Source of the DNA: Fratercula arctica
Lineage: Eukaryota > Chordata > Aves > Charadriiformes > Alcidae
Assembly: GCA_947846985.1 (NCBI GenBank)
Contig: CANTUZ010000001.1
Span: forward strand, 37,534,727-37,598,726
Direction of reading: 5' to 3'
Length of the DNA stretch: 64,000 nt
The notes beneath the pieces were generated by a model. The model ran no database searches, was not told the origin of the DNA, and saw only the letters and a program-made list of their open reading frames with translations. Below, in pieces: positions 1-11,970 of this stretch (positions are counted from its first letter, which is position 1; every line of letters begins with the position of its first letter). A program made the translations under genes and the position numbers.

Positions 1-2293
1 ACCTACAGTAACCAAGGGATATAACTCTATATTAACAGTACAAGAGATTATCCATAAACATACTTTAAGGCTTTGAAATGTACCGAAAATAGTTTATTTC
101 TAACATATGTGGCATGTACAGAAAATATGATGATATGATTATACATTAAAGGTTTTATCACCATAAATGTAGGTCATCCGGAACAAATACAACTGATAGC
201 AAAGACTTTCAGAAAAGGTAGACTAAAGTGAATATTTTCAGTCCGGGCTTAGAGTACTAAAGAAGAAGTCAACCTTTTATTTCACAAAGTAAATATTTCT
301 CTTTAAAGATATAGGATTTTTTTCATTGCAAATTTCAGACTAAAAAATGTCATTTGCCCCTTCTTCCCCCCCAGAGAAAGTTTCTTCGTCCTTCCTTCAG
401 CACTAGGAGTTCTACACAACCAAATAACTACTGATGAGAAACGTGGTTTTATATAAGTTTTTGTATTTTATTCTGTTGCTTAGCTATGTGAAAATTTTAT
501 TCAACAGTATATCTTAAACTGAAAGGAGATATATACATACTTTTATAAGGTGGATAGACAGGATCTTCAGACCCTTTCATTTGTAAAATTATCTGTAAAG
601 TCCAATGGTGTTTGATTTTATTTCATAGATATTCTTCATCATGCTCACCCAACTTATATATTACCTCTCACCTATATATAAAAGAATTCTAAGCCACAAT
701 CAATATGAAATTTGGCAAAATAAGAAAAGTCTAATAGTTATTTTGGTTACCATCATTTTGTAAAGGGATTACACTGACATCAGATTCTCCTGTATTCCTC
801 TCAGTGTTCCTAGAGGACATTCGTTATTCATTTGTCAGACTAGATAGAAATTAAGAAATAAATCTAAACCTAAGTATTTCCCTTAGGCTAATATTATTTC
901 TATGTGATAAATTCCTGTCATGAAATATTTGCTATTAAGCTTGGTTTGAATGCTTTCTTTATGAATTAAAGAATAAACCATGGCCAACTACCCCTCTCTG
1001 TTACTCCAGTGAAACCCTATGGAAAGCGGTAGTGGTTTACAGGTGCAATGCTGAGAATTTCGATCAGCTTGAATGAAGGTATCAAGCACATCTTTTTTCT
1101 TTCTTTTCCCCTACAAATATCATAAGGTCATCCATATGCAAGCCTATGATAAGATACATGTTATATTACAGGTGTTATTACTCTTCAGAATGCCTAAAAT
1201 TTAGGAAGCAGACCTCCCAGAAAGTCAGCAATTTAGAGATTGTCTTACAAAGCACTGCAAAAGTAGATGTTCACACACAGTCAGTTTTCCCATAAATGAG
1301 GTTAATTTGTGTTAGCAAACTGTCAAAGAACCTGTCATATTCTATTGTCTTTCCAAGTACAAAAATGTTAAACAGATTACAAGACTGAAATAATACCCCA
1401 AGAAATCCCACACAATGAAGAAAATCAGCTGGTTTATAGCTTCTTATTTTGAATTTATACTTACATCTCATTCCAAGGAGTATTTGTTTGCCTAATGTGC
1501 ATATTGAAGAATACTATTCTGTATTTTTATTTTCATAATGCTGTCTTTAAAATTGCTGTAATAATAGCAATAGTTCTGTGGAATACAAATGCAAGGTCAA
1601 ATGCTTCACTGCATTATAAACTTGAATTAGTAAGTTGGTCCTTTTCATTCTCTGCATTTTTAATGAAACAAAAGATAAAATTTCACATATTCGTGAAAAC
1701 AAATACTGAGCACAATTAGTAAGAGGTGTTCATTTAACACAACTCTTTAAAACAATAAAAGTACACCAACAACATATACTGGAAGTGTTCAAGAAAGATT
1801 CTATACATGTCACAGCTACCACAGGACCAATGCAATTATTGATACTAGATTTGTGATTTTAGAAGTCTTAAGTATAGACTTTTATGAGAAGTTAGTGCTG
1901 TAAAGATACATTTGAAGTAATTCTAAAGAAATAGGAACCAAGAGTAACCTGACACATTGACAAAGGGGAACAGTTGGAAAAGAGCTTAAAATCCAAATTC
2001 ACAATTTACCAGGAAATACCACACTCAGTCTGATAACATGGAATTCAACGTATCTTAATACGACGCAAATTCTGGCCTCACACTGCTTTCTACATGGTTT
2101 TCAGAATAATTGCTTTGATTTCCTTTTACTTGAGTGAGCACGGAAACATACAGCAAATAGTGAAATATGTACCTATTCTCTTAATGGTTAATAAAAACAT
2201 CCAGTAAATATGTTAAATTTCATAACAATGTTACCTTCTGACAGATATAGTCACTACCACAGTTTTACCTCTGTTTTTTCCTTCCCTTTTTGG
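1..2293. other. AT-rich unique sequence, no gene seen
   Basis: I see no long coding frame, recognised transposon or RNA gene here. The short open frames (for example 1495-1719) are low-complexity, hydrophobic translations of AT-rich DNA with no recognisable domain. Confidence 0.6.
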
Positions 2294-2316
2294 TTTTTTT
2301 TTTTTTTTTTTTTTTT
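2294..2316. repeat. poly(T) tract, 23 nt
   Basis: An uninterrupted run of T, seen directly. No retroposed gene or SINE body was recognised next to it, so it is best treated as a simple homopolymer. Confidence 0.9.
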
Positions 2317-3041
2317 ATTAAGATGTATTCAATCAAATGCTTGATGTCAATATAGCATACTGAATTTTCCACTAAAAAAATTCAAAATTCCTTCTTTGTA
2401 GGCAACCTGTGAACACAGCAAATGCATGCTGAAATCATACTATATTTGCTTTTGTATCACTGAAAGCAAACAGCTATCTTTACTATGTAAACTTAATGAG
2501 TCCAATTAATGAGTCTCCAATACATGGGAGAAGATATAAGGGAAAATAACATTGAATTCAGATGTGTTACTTCAGGGAAGAATTTTTCTTATTGTGCCTT
2601 TGAACTACATCTCTCTCTGATAGCTACCTAACCAATATTTTAGTTTAGTTCTAATATTCCAAACAGGCTTTTGAAAAGTTTAATAAAAAATGCAGTGTCC
2701 TTTCAAGACTGAGCCTTCTCATGCTTCAAGCACCAGGAAAGGCTTCAAAAATCACTGTGTCTACTGGTTAGCATTCATTAGAGTGACGTTTATAATTTTA
2801 TGTGCCCAGGGCTGATTCTTATCATTTCCTATCAGGTTCAAGTACCTTGAACTCTTATTGATTACAGGCCATTCAGCATTTTTCAAGAATCAGAGAGAGA
2901 GAGACATGAACATGCAACCACACGAACCATTTATCTAGACAATAATATTAAAATGGTACATGCTGTGAATTTAAAATATTGTAGTCATATCTGCATAAAT
3001 CTTGCATGCAAAACTTTATTTCTAAATAAAGTGTGCCTATA

Positions 3042-3092
3042 CATACATACACACATGTGTAGACACACAAACACATGTGTATACACACATAC
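3042..3092. repeat. Degenerate CA/TG tract with two ACACATGTGT palindromes
   Basis: An alternating purine-pyrimidine tract contains two identical 10-bp palindromes at 3051-3060 and 3071-3080. It reads as a decayed dinucleotide microsatellite. The minus-strand frame across it (2948-3172) is an artefact of the repeat. Confidence 0.7.
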
Positions 3093-3694
3093 TTATAAAT
3101 AAAAATCTCCAAATAGTTTGGAAGTAGATTAACCAAACCCAAAATATCATACTCTGGAACAGGAGACTCCACACAGGTCTTTATACTGGTCTGTTTCAGC
3201 TTACTCTGACACTATTATTACAGCAATATAGTCTAAAAAATCTTTGATGGAAACAGATCTTTATGATGCAGGAATATTTCTGGAATATTTCTAAATGGTA
3301 GAGACATCATTCACATGAAAAAAAAAAAATGCAATATACTAATCCTTCAGTGTGACCGCTATTGAAAAATGTAGCCTCTGAAGTAAAGTTTTAAGATTTA
3401 GATTCACAGATACAACATATTTAGTGGATGACCAAATTCAAATGTGTCTGTTATTCACAGCATCATGGGACATATCCTTTGACTCTTATTTCCTGTGTCA
3501 TTTCATCTCTTTACCAACAAAAAGCTGAACTGAATGCATCCCTTTCTGTCGACATAAGTACATACCATCTATAACCTCACAGACTTACATCCTAGAAAAT
3601 ATTTTCTCTAAAGTGCTTTTGTTGTCATTCTTTGCATTAAGCATAAAAGCAAAAGTATTTGAAACCCCCATTTTCTGTTTTCCTTCATTATTGT

Positions 3695-3860
3695 TTCAAA
3701 GACAGCTAATTAGAAAAGATATTTCATACAAATGATTAGCTCTTATGTCTGCTTTAACACTTGAAAGGTTACAGCAATAGGAAATGGAAGAGCTTTAATT
3801 AAAGAATGAATTATTGAATACTCCATTTTAATTGATGTAGCCCTCTGCTATTATTTTGTG
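3695..3860. promoter_or_regulatory. Candidate noncoding regulatory element, homeodomain-site cluster
   Basis: Seen directly: palindromic CTAATTAG at 3706-3713, TGATTAGC at 3733-3740, the 12-bp palindrome CTTTAATTAAAG at 3793-3804 and TTAATTGATG near 3828. TAATTA cores are the general binding motif of homeodomain proteins, and clusters of them are common in conserved vertebrate enhancers. Conservation and activity are inference only, and AT-rich DNA gives TAATTA often by chance. Confidence 0.25.
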
Positions 3861-4001
3861 TGTTTATAGATATTTTATGTGATTCTGTAATCAAGATGAC
3901 ACACACACAAAAAGCAAGACTTTAACTACTGAGGCTAAAGAAGGAAGGGCTGCTGTATGATCACATTCAGCCATTTAAGTTCAAGAATCATGTGAAGTGT
4001 G

Positions 4002-4015
4002 GTTTCCATGACAAC
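4002..4015. promoter_or_regulatory. X-box-like (RFX-type) motif
   Basis: GTTTCCATGACAAC fits the RFX X-box layout, GTNNCC and its inverted half RGNAAC separated by two bases, apart from one position in the second half. A nearly identical site lies about 700 bp downstream at 4705-4718. Binding is inferred from the motif alone. Confidence 0.3.
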
Positions 4016-4704
4016 AAGTCACTAATTGCTAACATAAAATAAAGTAAAAATCAACCTTGACGGAATTTGGCAGTGACATGGAAGCTGAAAAACCTCCAAA
4101 ATAATTATATGACAATTTTCCTGTACGATGAAGAAATACAAGCAACCCCACCTTCTGAGACAGGATGAAAGCAGAGTTCCAGGGTTATTTCAGATTTGGC
4201 AAAGCTGGCTGCATACAGTAGTCATTGTGTATTACACTTGATAGTCAACACCTACCTTCAGCAACAGATAAGAAGAGATGTTTGTGATGAGGTGATGAAA
4301 GATTTTTGCATCCTTGGGCTACAGATCAGCAAAGGAAAGTGCTGTGGAAAATGCACGAAGTAAATAAAAGACACAAATAACAGGATTTTAGCATAAATTC
4401 GCAGGGTAAGGCGAAAAACAAATTAAAGGAGAGCAGAGGGGAAGAAAGGAGCTAAACTCATACATGCCTCCCATGCTAACTTATTAGTAAGGGTTTCAGA
4501 CACCTCTAGCTTGCAGACAAAAAGAGTCTTTTGAGACTAGGGGAAACTATTCGGGAAGCACAATGGTACTATTCAAAATTTACCGATTTATGAACTGCTG
4601 CATATCATTTGTAAAAATTGCTTCAGCCTGAGTTACCTTTCACCAGCTCTGTAAGTCGACTCACTGGGTCACTAGGAGTGAACAAGAACATTTTGATAAA
4701 TTCA

Positions 4705-4718
4705 GTTTCCATGACAAT
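4705..4718. promoter_or_regulatory. Second X-box-like (RFX-type) motif
   Basis: GTTTCCATGACAAT shares its first 13 bases with the motif at 4002-4015. It is followed by GAATTAG, a homeodomain-type core. Function is inferred. Confidence 0.3.
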
Positions 4719-5819
4719 GAATTAGCCATGGAAAAGGGGGAGGTGTTGAAAGATCTGTGTTCTGTAGAATACTCTTCAAATGTTTGCCTGTTTTCATTTT
4801 TAGCCATTTAGTTCTCATGGCTCTGTTCCAGGACTCTTTAATTAGCCAGTAGCTGTTTTTCCTCCACAGATTAGAGGAGTAATTCATCAGTGAATGTTTC
4901 ACTCAGTGGTCCCATCTAATGTAAGAGAACATAAAAATGATTTTTTCCAATTATGCTTTTTTGTTTGTTTAGAAAGAATGCAGCAGGATCTTTTTTTGGT
5001 TGTTGTGCCACTATAACCTGGCTACACAATGCTTATCTTTCTTATTTATTGCCCACTACTCTACTTATGAGTACAATTGTAACTTGCAAGATATTGGGAG
5101 ATCCTTTTAAGAGCTTGTGAGCCCCCAAAACAAAGCAAAACAAAACCAAAAAATGATTTGAAGTTTGTTTCAAAAGGAACAAGCCAATAAAAGAATGTCA
5201 TATTCCAAAGCCCTCTATAGCCTGCATTAATGGGAAGTGCTGAGAAAAAGACCTCAGAATACAACTGGTATTTATTTTTGATAGAAGTGCTTAACATTAT
5301 TTTAAATTTGTCCAACCTACGAAAGGCTAAGCCAGTGGGACATTTGTAAGTATCAGAACTAAAGTCTACTCAAATTCGTGAATGTATTTCTGCCATTTTC
5401 AGTGTGTCCTGAGTGAGAGTCTTACACTAATAAGATTAAGAGGGAAGTTGTTTAACCATTCACAAAACATACTTATAATTCAGAAGAAGAGGTAAAGGGA
5501 GATCAGGAGAGCTGTTTCCACTGACTGTTGGGACAGATAGTTTTCCATCCAGAGACAATTAAGACAAATTTGGCTCCTTCAGAAAGTAAGCCTGTTCTTA
5601 GTACCTCCAGCAATATGCTCCCCATTGCCATAAATACAAATTGAAAGGGCTGAACACCTTGCTTCCATTGTCTCTCTGCCGAACGGCATCATTTCACGTG
5701 CTGTACAAGAAATGGAAGGGTTTTTCGAGCAGTTGTTAGTGGCTGTGCCAGCCCAGCATGGGCTGAAGTGCCTGAATGATTTGCAAAAGAAAGAAAATGT
5801 TACAAGGGGAAAAAAGAAA

Positions 5820-6046
5820 GCAAGCCACTACGCAGAAAAAAAAAAAAGGAAAAAAACAAAAGGGAAAGAAGGAGGGAAGAAAAGGAGAGAGAAGGGGAGA
5901 GGAAAGGGAGAGTGAGTGTTAGAGGGGGAGTGGATGGGGGCAGAGGGAAGAAGGTAGGAAGGGGAGGGGAGGTGGGAGGGGGAAGGGAAAGGGCGTTGTG
6001 AAGGGGAAGAGGAAGGGGAAGGGGGAGAGACAGAAAGGGAGAGGAG
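5820..6046. repeat. Polypurine (GA-rich) tract with G-quadruplex potential
   Basis: The plus strand is nearly all purine for over 200 bases: A-rich at its start, then GGGA/GAAG-rich. At 5961-5993 five closely spaced runs of three or more G meet the usual G-quadruplex pattern. The plus frame 5712-5915 (Lys/Arg/Gly-rich end) is a product of this tract, not a credible gene. Such tracts can also form triplex DNA. Confidence 0.85.
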
Positions 6047-6639
6047 ATATCACTTTTGTATGTACCCCTGCAAAACTGTTTTATGTGTACTTCAGTAAGA
6101 GATCAATTTCTGTTGACTAATGCATACATATAGATATATGTTCTATGATATTTGCATAGTTATTTTGGCTTCTATCTGTCTCCACAGGTAATTCACACAC
6201 ACATGAATATTCACAAATAAGTGCATATTTTCACTCACAACCATTCACTCATAGACACAAAAAGGGAGGGGAAAGCTTAGTTAAAACTATTGCATGTAAG
6301 GCATCTATCCCATCCTAAAAAAATTTTTAGTTGAAGAAGTATGCCAATTTTCAAGAATGCAAATGCCATTAATATTAGCCTATTGCAAAAATAGTGCAGG
6401 GTTGGAAACCAAAGTAACTGTTTTAGTCAATGAGACTTAGTTGTTCTGAAGCAGCCCCTCACAAAAGAAAAATAAGAGGAAGAAAAGATGAATCCAGGTT
6501 GATTGAAATTCAGTAAATCATCAGCCTTCAGTCTCTCAGTCTTGATTTAAAATAGCAGGGGCAGTTGCCGTCAGGCCCTTGAGTGCATGTGGACAAGAAT
6601 AAGCCTAATGACTTCTTTTGTTCATCTGCCATGTGGAAC
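6047..6639. other. Unique sequence, nothing recognised
   Basis: AT-rich sequence with short CA-type patches. I see no gene, transposon or RNA. Confidence 0.5.
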
Positions 6640-6906
6640 TATTTCAACATTCTTATCTAGGATGTGAACGAGGTGCGCTAATAGCTCCGCGCTTCCACTC
6701 CTGGAACCGAGGAACAAATGCAGGTAGCATACACTCAGGTCCCATTGATATTAATGGTGTGAGATCGTTCAGCCTGCTGCTTCCAGTGAAACAACGGTGC
6801 AATGCCCACTGTGAGAGACAGATGTCAGACGCTTCTTCACTCTATCCATGACCTTCAGCTGGCACCAGACACCGCTGCACGTCTCGTCTTGTTAACATTT
6901 TCACAG
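6640..6906 (+). other. CpG-enriched islet with a splice-like end
   Basis: By eye this stretch holds about a dozen CpG dinucleotides, far more than its AT-rich surroundings. It ends in ACAG followed by GTGAGAG (donor-like, GT at 6907), with an acceptor-like CCTTCAG ending at 6858. The 48 nt between, 6859-6906, are open in two frames. A plus frame at 6618-6851 crosses the islet but shows no known domain. It could be an exon, an alternative promoter, a conserved noncoding element or an old repeat. Confidence 0.25.
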
Positions 6907-8702
6907 GTGAGAGATGGATAAACAACAGTTTTCTCAGACCTGTAGATTGCTAATAAGTGTCACAAAATACACACCGGAGCTCAGGTGCAGATCATTAAAA
7001 AAGAAACAAGAATGGGAGGAATAATGACACGTCAATCCATTTCAAGTCAAGTTTGACACCCCCGTGATACTAGTTAGCACCATGCACAGGGAGTTTTGCC
7101 TTCTGTTCTTTGGAACTTGAACCAGAAAGATGGCAGTGGAACTTATTTCCAGATGCTTTTGGTTAAAGTTTGAGTGCCTGCTCAAATTAAGGAAGAAAAG
7201 AAGAACGTTCAAATATTCAACATTTCTTTTTTTTCCTAATAAAGGTTTAAACGATCTGGGCAAGTACTGTGAACTTTAACTAATAGTTTCATGCTACAGT
7301 AATGGCACCTATTATTTGAATTCATTTCCCATACTGACAGCACAACTCAGGCATACTCCAGACTATGACATTTTAAGTGACTGGTGATTTTCAGTGGTGC
7401 TTTCTACAGTACACATATACGCACTACAGAGTGGAATATATATGCATGTCTGTGCATGTGTGAGTCTGTGTAGACTACAGTTTATGCTACTTTTACTTTT
7501 GATGTTATGTGGAGAAATATATTTTTTTTAAAAAGTGCAGTATCCTTGGAATATATCTGTTTTCCCATGCTCAATTGGATCAAAAAGAGGAAATACTTGA
7601 GATATATGACAAAATTTCAGAAGTTTTCATTGTTTCAGTCAAGCCCATGCTATTCCGCCACATTTTATAATCTAACACTATGAGGCATAGAACATAAATA
7701 GAAATGGTAAACACAGTACTGAGCAGAAAATTAGTCAAACACATATTTTTTAAAGGATCACTCATGTTTCACAGGACCTCTCATAGCTACCACACATTTA
7801 GTCATTCAATTTGTATGTGATATTTCTTATATGTAAAAAACCCAGTCATTGGCTTCCCCCTCCAATGCACTACAAGCAGACATATAGCCACAATTTGTAA
7901 AGCTGTACCTCTGAATGGGGAGAGATTTCTGCTTTGCCGCTTCTTAAGCAGGGATACTTGAGGTGCATAAAATTGGAAGCTGATCGCTGACAATTCACAG
8001 AAAAATGTGGCAGGAAAGTACTCATGCTTCTCTCCTTTCAGCTCACAAATGCAGAGTTGGAAATTTCATTTCAGACTAGGACAAGGTTAGGAAAAGAAAT
8101 CAGAAATTTGTCTGGGTTTCCCCACATGGCTTGTGAATCCAGCCCTGTACGAGGCAAAACTTGGCTCCAGCATGTGATATTCTGATGCTTCATCCTGCCT
8201 TGGCAAGGCCACTTCACCATGATGTGTTAACTTCGGGTTAATTTCAGTAAAAGATAAACCCCACAACTCAAAACTTGGCAGCTTGTTTCTCCTGAACTTA
8301 AGATACGGGTTCATGTTAACACTTGAGTATTACCACTGACTTGAAGCTGACCTAGAAACCAAATCATAGACGTAATTTATAACCACAGAACAGAGAGCAA
8401 AGTAGCTCTCTGAAAGACCAATCTATATATTTAGTAATCAATCTCTTTTCTTTTTAATGAGTTTTGCAAAAAATAAAATCCAGGTATTTTTCAAATAAAA
8501 TATTTTCTTTAAAACTACACATTTGCAGACAGTATTATATTAAGAATATCTCCATGCATCAGAAGGTGAATTAGCATTATTCATCTGTGCTCTTTCCAGT
8601 CGTGTTATTAAAAAAAAAATTAGAAAATGTGAATATGTTTTCCACTTCTCTGTCATGTCTGTTACGAGCTCCTATGTATACTCTTTGCACAGTTGTACGG
8701 TG

Positions 8703-8758
8703 AGGGTTTTGGTTTTGATTTTGTTGGTTGTTTTTTTTGTTTTGTTTTGTTTGTTTTC
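8703..8758. repeat. T-rich (TTTTG)n-like simple repeat
   Basis: Irregular units of TTTTG/GTTTT, seen directly. The copies are imperfect. Confidence 0.8.
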
Positions 8759-9809
8759 AGAATTAGGGGAAGTTCCTGAGAAATAAAAATGAAGCCTTTA
8801 CTGGATCTGCCCTTACAGAAATCTTGCCAGTGTTAAAAATCAGTAAAACCGGACTTCAATAAATGGTATTAGGTTCTCGATAACGCCAAAGTCAATAGCT
8901 GCTCTTGTAACAGTGTTACAGTTTAAGCACTGCTGCAGGCCTATGCTACTCTTGAACATGGGATCAAAGAGATAAAAGCGGAGTGACAGCATCTCTTTCA
9001 CTTTATATTCTGCCATTCCAAGCATCTTTACATGAGTTCAATTCTCAGTGACATTTTGTCATTGATCTTTTTTAACATATCTTTTGCGTCAATGTTTTTT
9101 TTGCATCAGTGTTTTTTTCAGGAACCTCCTCCAAGGAAGATGACGTCTGAACGAGTAAAGAGCATGTGTGTGTCTAATGCATGAAAGACTGTAGGACGTT
9201 TACGCACCACCTCTACTAAAGACTTGTAAGCGATGTTTTGAAGAAAGATCTCTATATCCCATTGACTGAATATTTCTGTGTCATCAAGCATCAAAGACAA
9301 ATTCTTTTGATTCAAGTACAACAAAAGATGGTAGGTACAATCCTCATTCTGGTGAATTCAGTGGCAAAACTAACATATAAAAACATTGATCTGACTAGGG
9401 CAGGCTTCGTTCAGACTTATTAAGTCCCTACTGTAATATATTACAAACCTTATTTTGAAGTGAGTGGGTGACTCTCATGATAACATTTTGTCCAGAGCTA
9501 CATTATGTACAGATTTTTTTTCCTAAAGCTCAGCACATTTACTGCTGAACTCTTCTGAAATCTGGCTACTTTTTTGGTGGCATAAATAAAAGATAAACTC
9601 TCTTTAAAAAGCTCTTTTCGCATACCTTAATAAAAACAGTACCAGAAATTGTGCTTTTCATTGCTTCCAATCTGTTGTAGATGGCTAGGAAACTCAGTAA
9701 GAGTATACAACTCAACATAAACAGTCGAGAAGTCTAAAAAAATAAGTTTTTATTTTTAACTACTTACTTTTTGCTGTGCTTTAGAAAGGAACTGTGACTT
9801 AAAAAATAA

Positions 9810-9834
9810 ATCACAAGACAGGCAATCTTGTGAT
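9810..9834. repeat. Small perfect inverted repeat (9-bp arms)
   Basis: Arms ATCACAAGA (9810-9818) and TCTTGTGAT (9826-9834) are exact reverse complements around a 7-nt loop. It is too short for a microRNA precursor, and no function is assigned. Confidence 0.6.
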
Positions 9835-10664
9835 GTCAGGTTGTACGCTTCATAGACACGTTCAACTTTTATATGTGTAAGCACAAATCCATCCTACCTA
9901 TCTACTCAATAATGAACAGATGTTTTCCAGAAAGAAATTTGGACTTTAAGAGAACTGAATATTCTGTTGGAGGTCTTTACATCACAGTAGAAACATTATG
10001 AAAAAAGGGACCATTAAATAAGAAATTGGTAGTGTAGAGATTTTGGTTAAGTGCCTAAAATCAGAAAGAATGAAATCTAGACGAGTCTCGTTCCCTGAAT
10101 ACTTCATTATTCACTCAAACAATCTTTACAGGAGAAACTGAGAAACTAAGCCTGGCAACGGACCTCAATCAGAGGTCTGCAGCTGACTCTTCCACAGTTC
10201 AAGTGAAATCCACAGGCACTGAACTACAGACTATTCAGGAAATTCTTTCTCTTCCAGGGCATAAATTTTACACATCCATAATATCTAAGTTAAAAAAATT
10301 GAAAGTAATGTAAAATTACATACTTCCACATAAGCTTTTATTTACAATTAATCAAGCCACTGAGGTCACTTTAGATTGAAGTCAGATTTGATAGAAAAAA
10401 AATATCTAACACTTCTTTTCCTGATTAGATATGCAGTTATTCTAGATAATTGAACCTTGCTTTGCAAACTGTAGCCAGCATCCCGATGACTGGAAGAAGG
10501 GGATAAAGTTGACAGTCTCTAGGAGGATAAAAATCAGTTAAATATCAGAGCTGAATTCTTTAGGTTTCCAATGACAATCATGTAGTACATGTGGAACTTT
10601 TTCAGTCTGAAATACAAAACAACACTTTATGCAATAATTAAAGAGCCTCTTCTTATTTCAATAA

Positions 10665-11970
10665 AATCATAGAATCATAGAATGATTTGAATCAGAAGGA
10701 ACCTTAAAGACCATCTAGTTCCAACCCCCCTGCCATGGGCAGGGACACCTCCCACTAGACCAGGCTGCTCAAAGCCCCATCCAGCCTGGCCTTGAACACT
10801 TCCAGAGAAGGGGCAGCCACAACTTCTCTGGGCAACCTGTTCCAGTGCCTCACCACATGCACAGTAAGGAATTTCTTCCTAATATCTGATCTAAATCTAC
10901 ACTCTTCCATTTTAAAACTATTACGCCTTGTCCTATCACTTCCTCATAAAGAGTACCTCTCCATCTTTCCTGTAGGCCCCCTTTAGGTACTGGAAGGCCG
11001 CTATAAGGTGTCCCTGGAGCCTTCTGTTCTCCAAGCTGAATAACCCCAACTGTCTCAGCCTGTCTTCAGAGAAGAGATGGTCTATCCCTCCGATCATCTG
11101 TGTGGCCCTCTTCTGGAACCACTCCAACAGGTCCATGTCCTTATGTCAGGAGCCCCAGAGCTGGACGCAGTACTCCAGGTGGGTCTCATAAGAGCGGAGG
11201 GGCAGAATCCCTTTCCTTGCCCTGCTGGCCACAGTTCTTTTGATGCAGCCCCAGGATGCTATTGACCTTCTGGGCTGCAACCGCACATTGTTGGCTCATG
11301 TGCAGCTTTTCATCCATGAGTACCCCCAAGTCCTTTACCACAGGGCTGCTCTCTATCACATCATCCCCCAGCCTTTACTGATAACAAGGACTGTCCAGAC
11401 CCAAGTGTAGGACCTTGCACTTGGCCTTGTTGAACTTCATAAGGTTTGCTCGGGCCCATCTCTCTAGCTCATCCAGGTCCCTCTGGATGACATCACATCC
11501 CTCTGGCACATCGACCGCACCACTCAGCTTAGTGTCATCGGCAAACTTGCTGAGGGGGCACTTGATCCCACTGTCATCACTAGTTGCCACTTGGACATCG
11601 AGCCGTTGACCACAGCTCTTTGAGTGTGGCCATCCAGCCAGTTCCTTATCCACCAAGTGGTCCATCCATCATATCCATGTCTCTCCAATTAAAAGCCCAG
11701 GATATTGTGTGGGACAGCATTAAATACAAGTCCAGGTAGATGATGTCACTTGCTCTTCCCACCAATGCTGGAACCCCATCACAGAAGACCACCAAATTTG
11801 TCAGGCATGATTCATTCTTAGTGAAGCCACGTTGGCTGTCACCAATCACCTCCTTATTTTCCATGTGCCTTAGTAGAGTTTCCAGGAGGATCTGCTTCAT
11901 GACCTTGCTGGGCACAGAGGTGAGACTGACCATCTGGAGTTCCCGGGTCTTCCTTTTTCCCCTTTTCCAT
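10665..11970 (-). mobile_element. CR1 LINE, 5'-truncated and internally deleted
   Basis: A non-LTR retrotransposon of the avian chicken-repeat-1 family lies on the minus strand. Its 3' end is at 10665, where the plus strand reads AATCATAGAATCATAGAA, the complement of the typical CR1 3' terminal repeats. Moving 5' there is the 3' UTR, the end of ORF2 and reverse transcriptase sequence to about 11970, where similarity stops. The middle of the RT domain is missing near 11600-11700: the segment before the YLDL motif is joined almost directly to the segment before FADD. The 5' end is truncated, as is usual for CR1. It is a dead copy. Confidence 0.93.
11375..11970 (-). pseudogene. CR1 ORF2 reverse transcriptase remnant
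   Basis: Two minus-strand frames carry RT sequence. The upstream one, within 11646-11970, has the SLTSVPSKVMKQILLETLL segment, then GFTKNESCLTN and IIYLDL, RT fingers and palm motifs of CR1. The downstream one (11375-11665) has [10 protein letters not shown], the catalytic FADD at 11534-11545, followed by KFNKAKCKVLHLG. The GVPQG block and surrounding palm residues are lost by deletion and the frames are out of register, so no active polymerase can be made. This is the coding part of the CR1 copy at 10665-11970. Confidence 0.9.

Larger units (their letters stand above)
2317..5819. other. Unique noncoding sequence with regulatory-looking motifs
   Basis: No gene was recognised. The stretch contains a degenerate CA/TG tract (3042-3092), an A12 run near 3319, a cluster of palindromic homeodomain-type sites (3695-3860) and two X-box-like motifs (4002 and 4705), each described separately. 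Short reading frames at 4702-4902 and 5061-5315 (minus) resemble nothing known. Confidence 0.5.
6907..10664. other. Unique noncoding sequence
   Basis: No gene was recognised. It holds a T/G-rich simple repeat (8703-8758) and a small perfect inverted repeat (9810-9834), listed separately. Minus-strand short frames at 7042-7263, 8087-8314 and 9118-9324 lack recognisable domains. Confidence 0.5.

Noticed and set aside
5712..5915. Lys/Arg-rich 67-codon frame
   Set aside because: Driven by the polypurine tract.
9810..9834. Inverted repeat as a microRNA precursor
   Set aside because: Only 9 bp of stem, well below precursor length.
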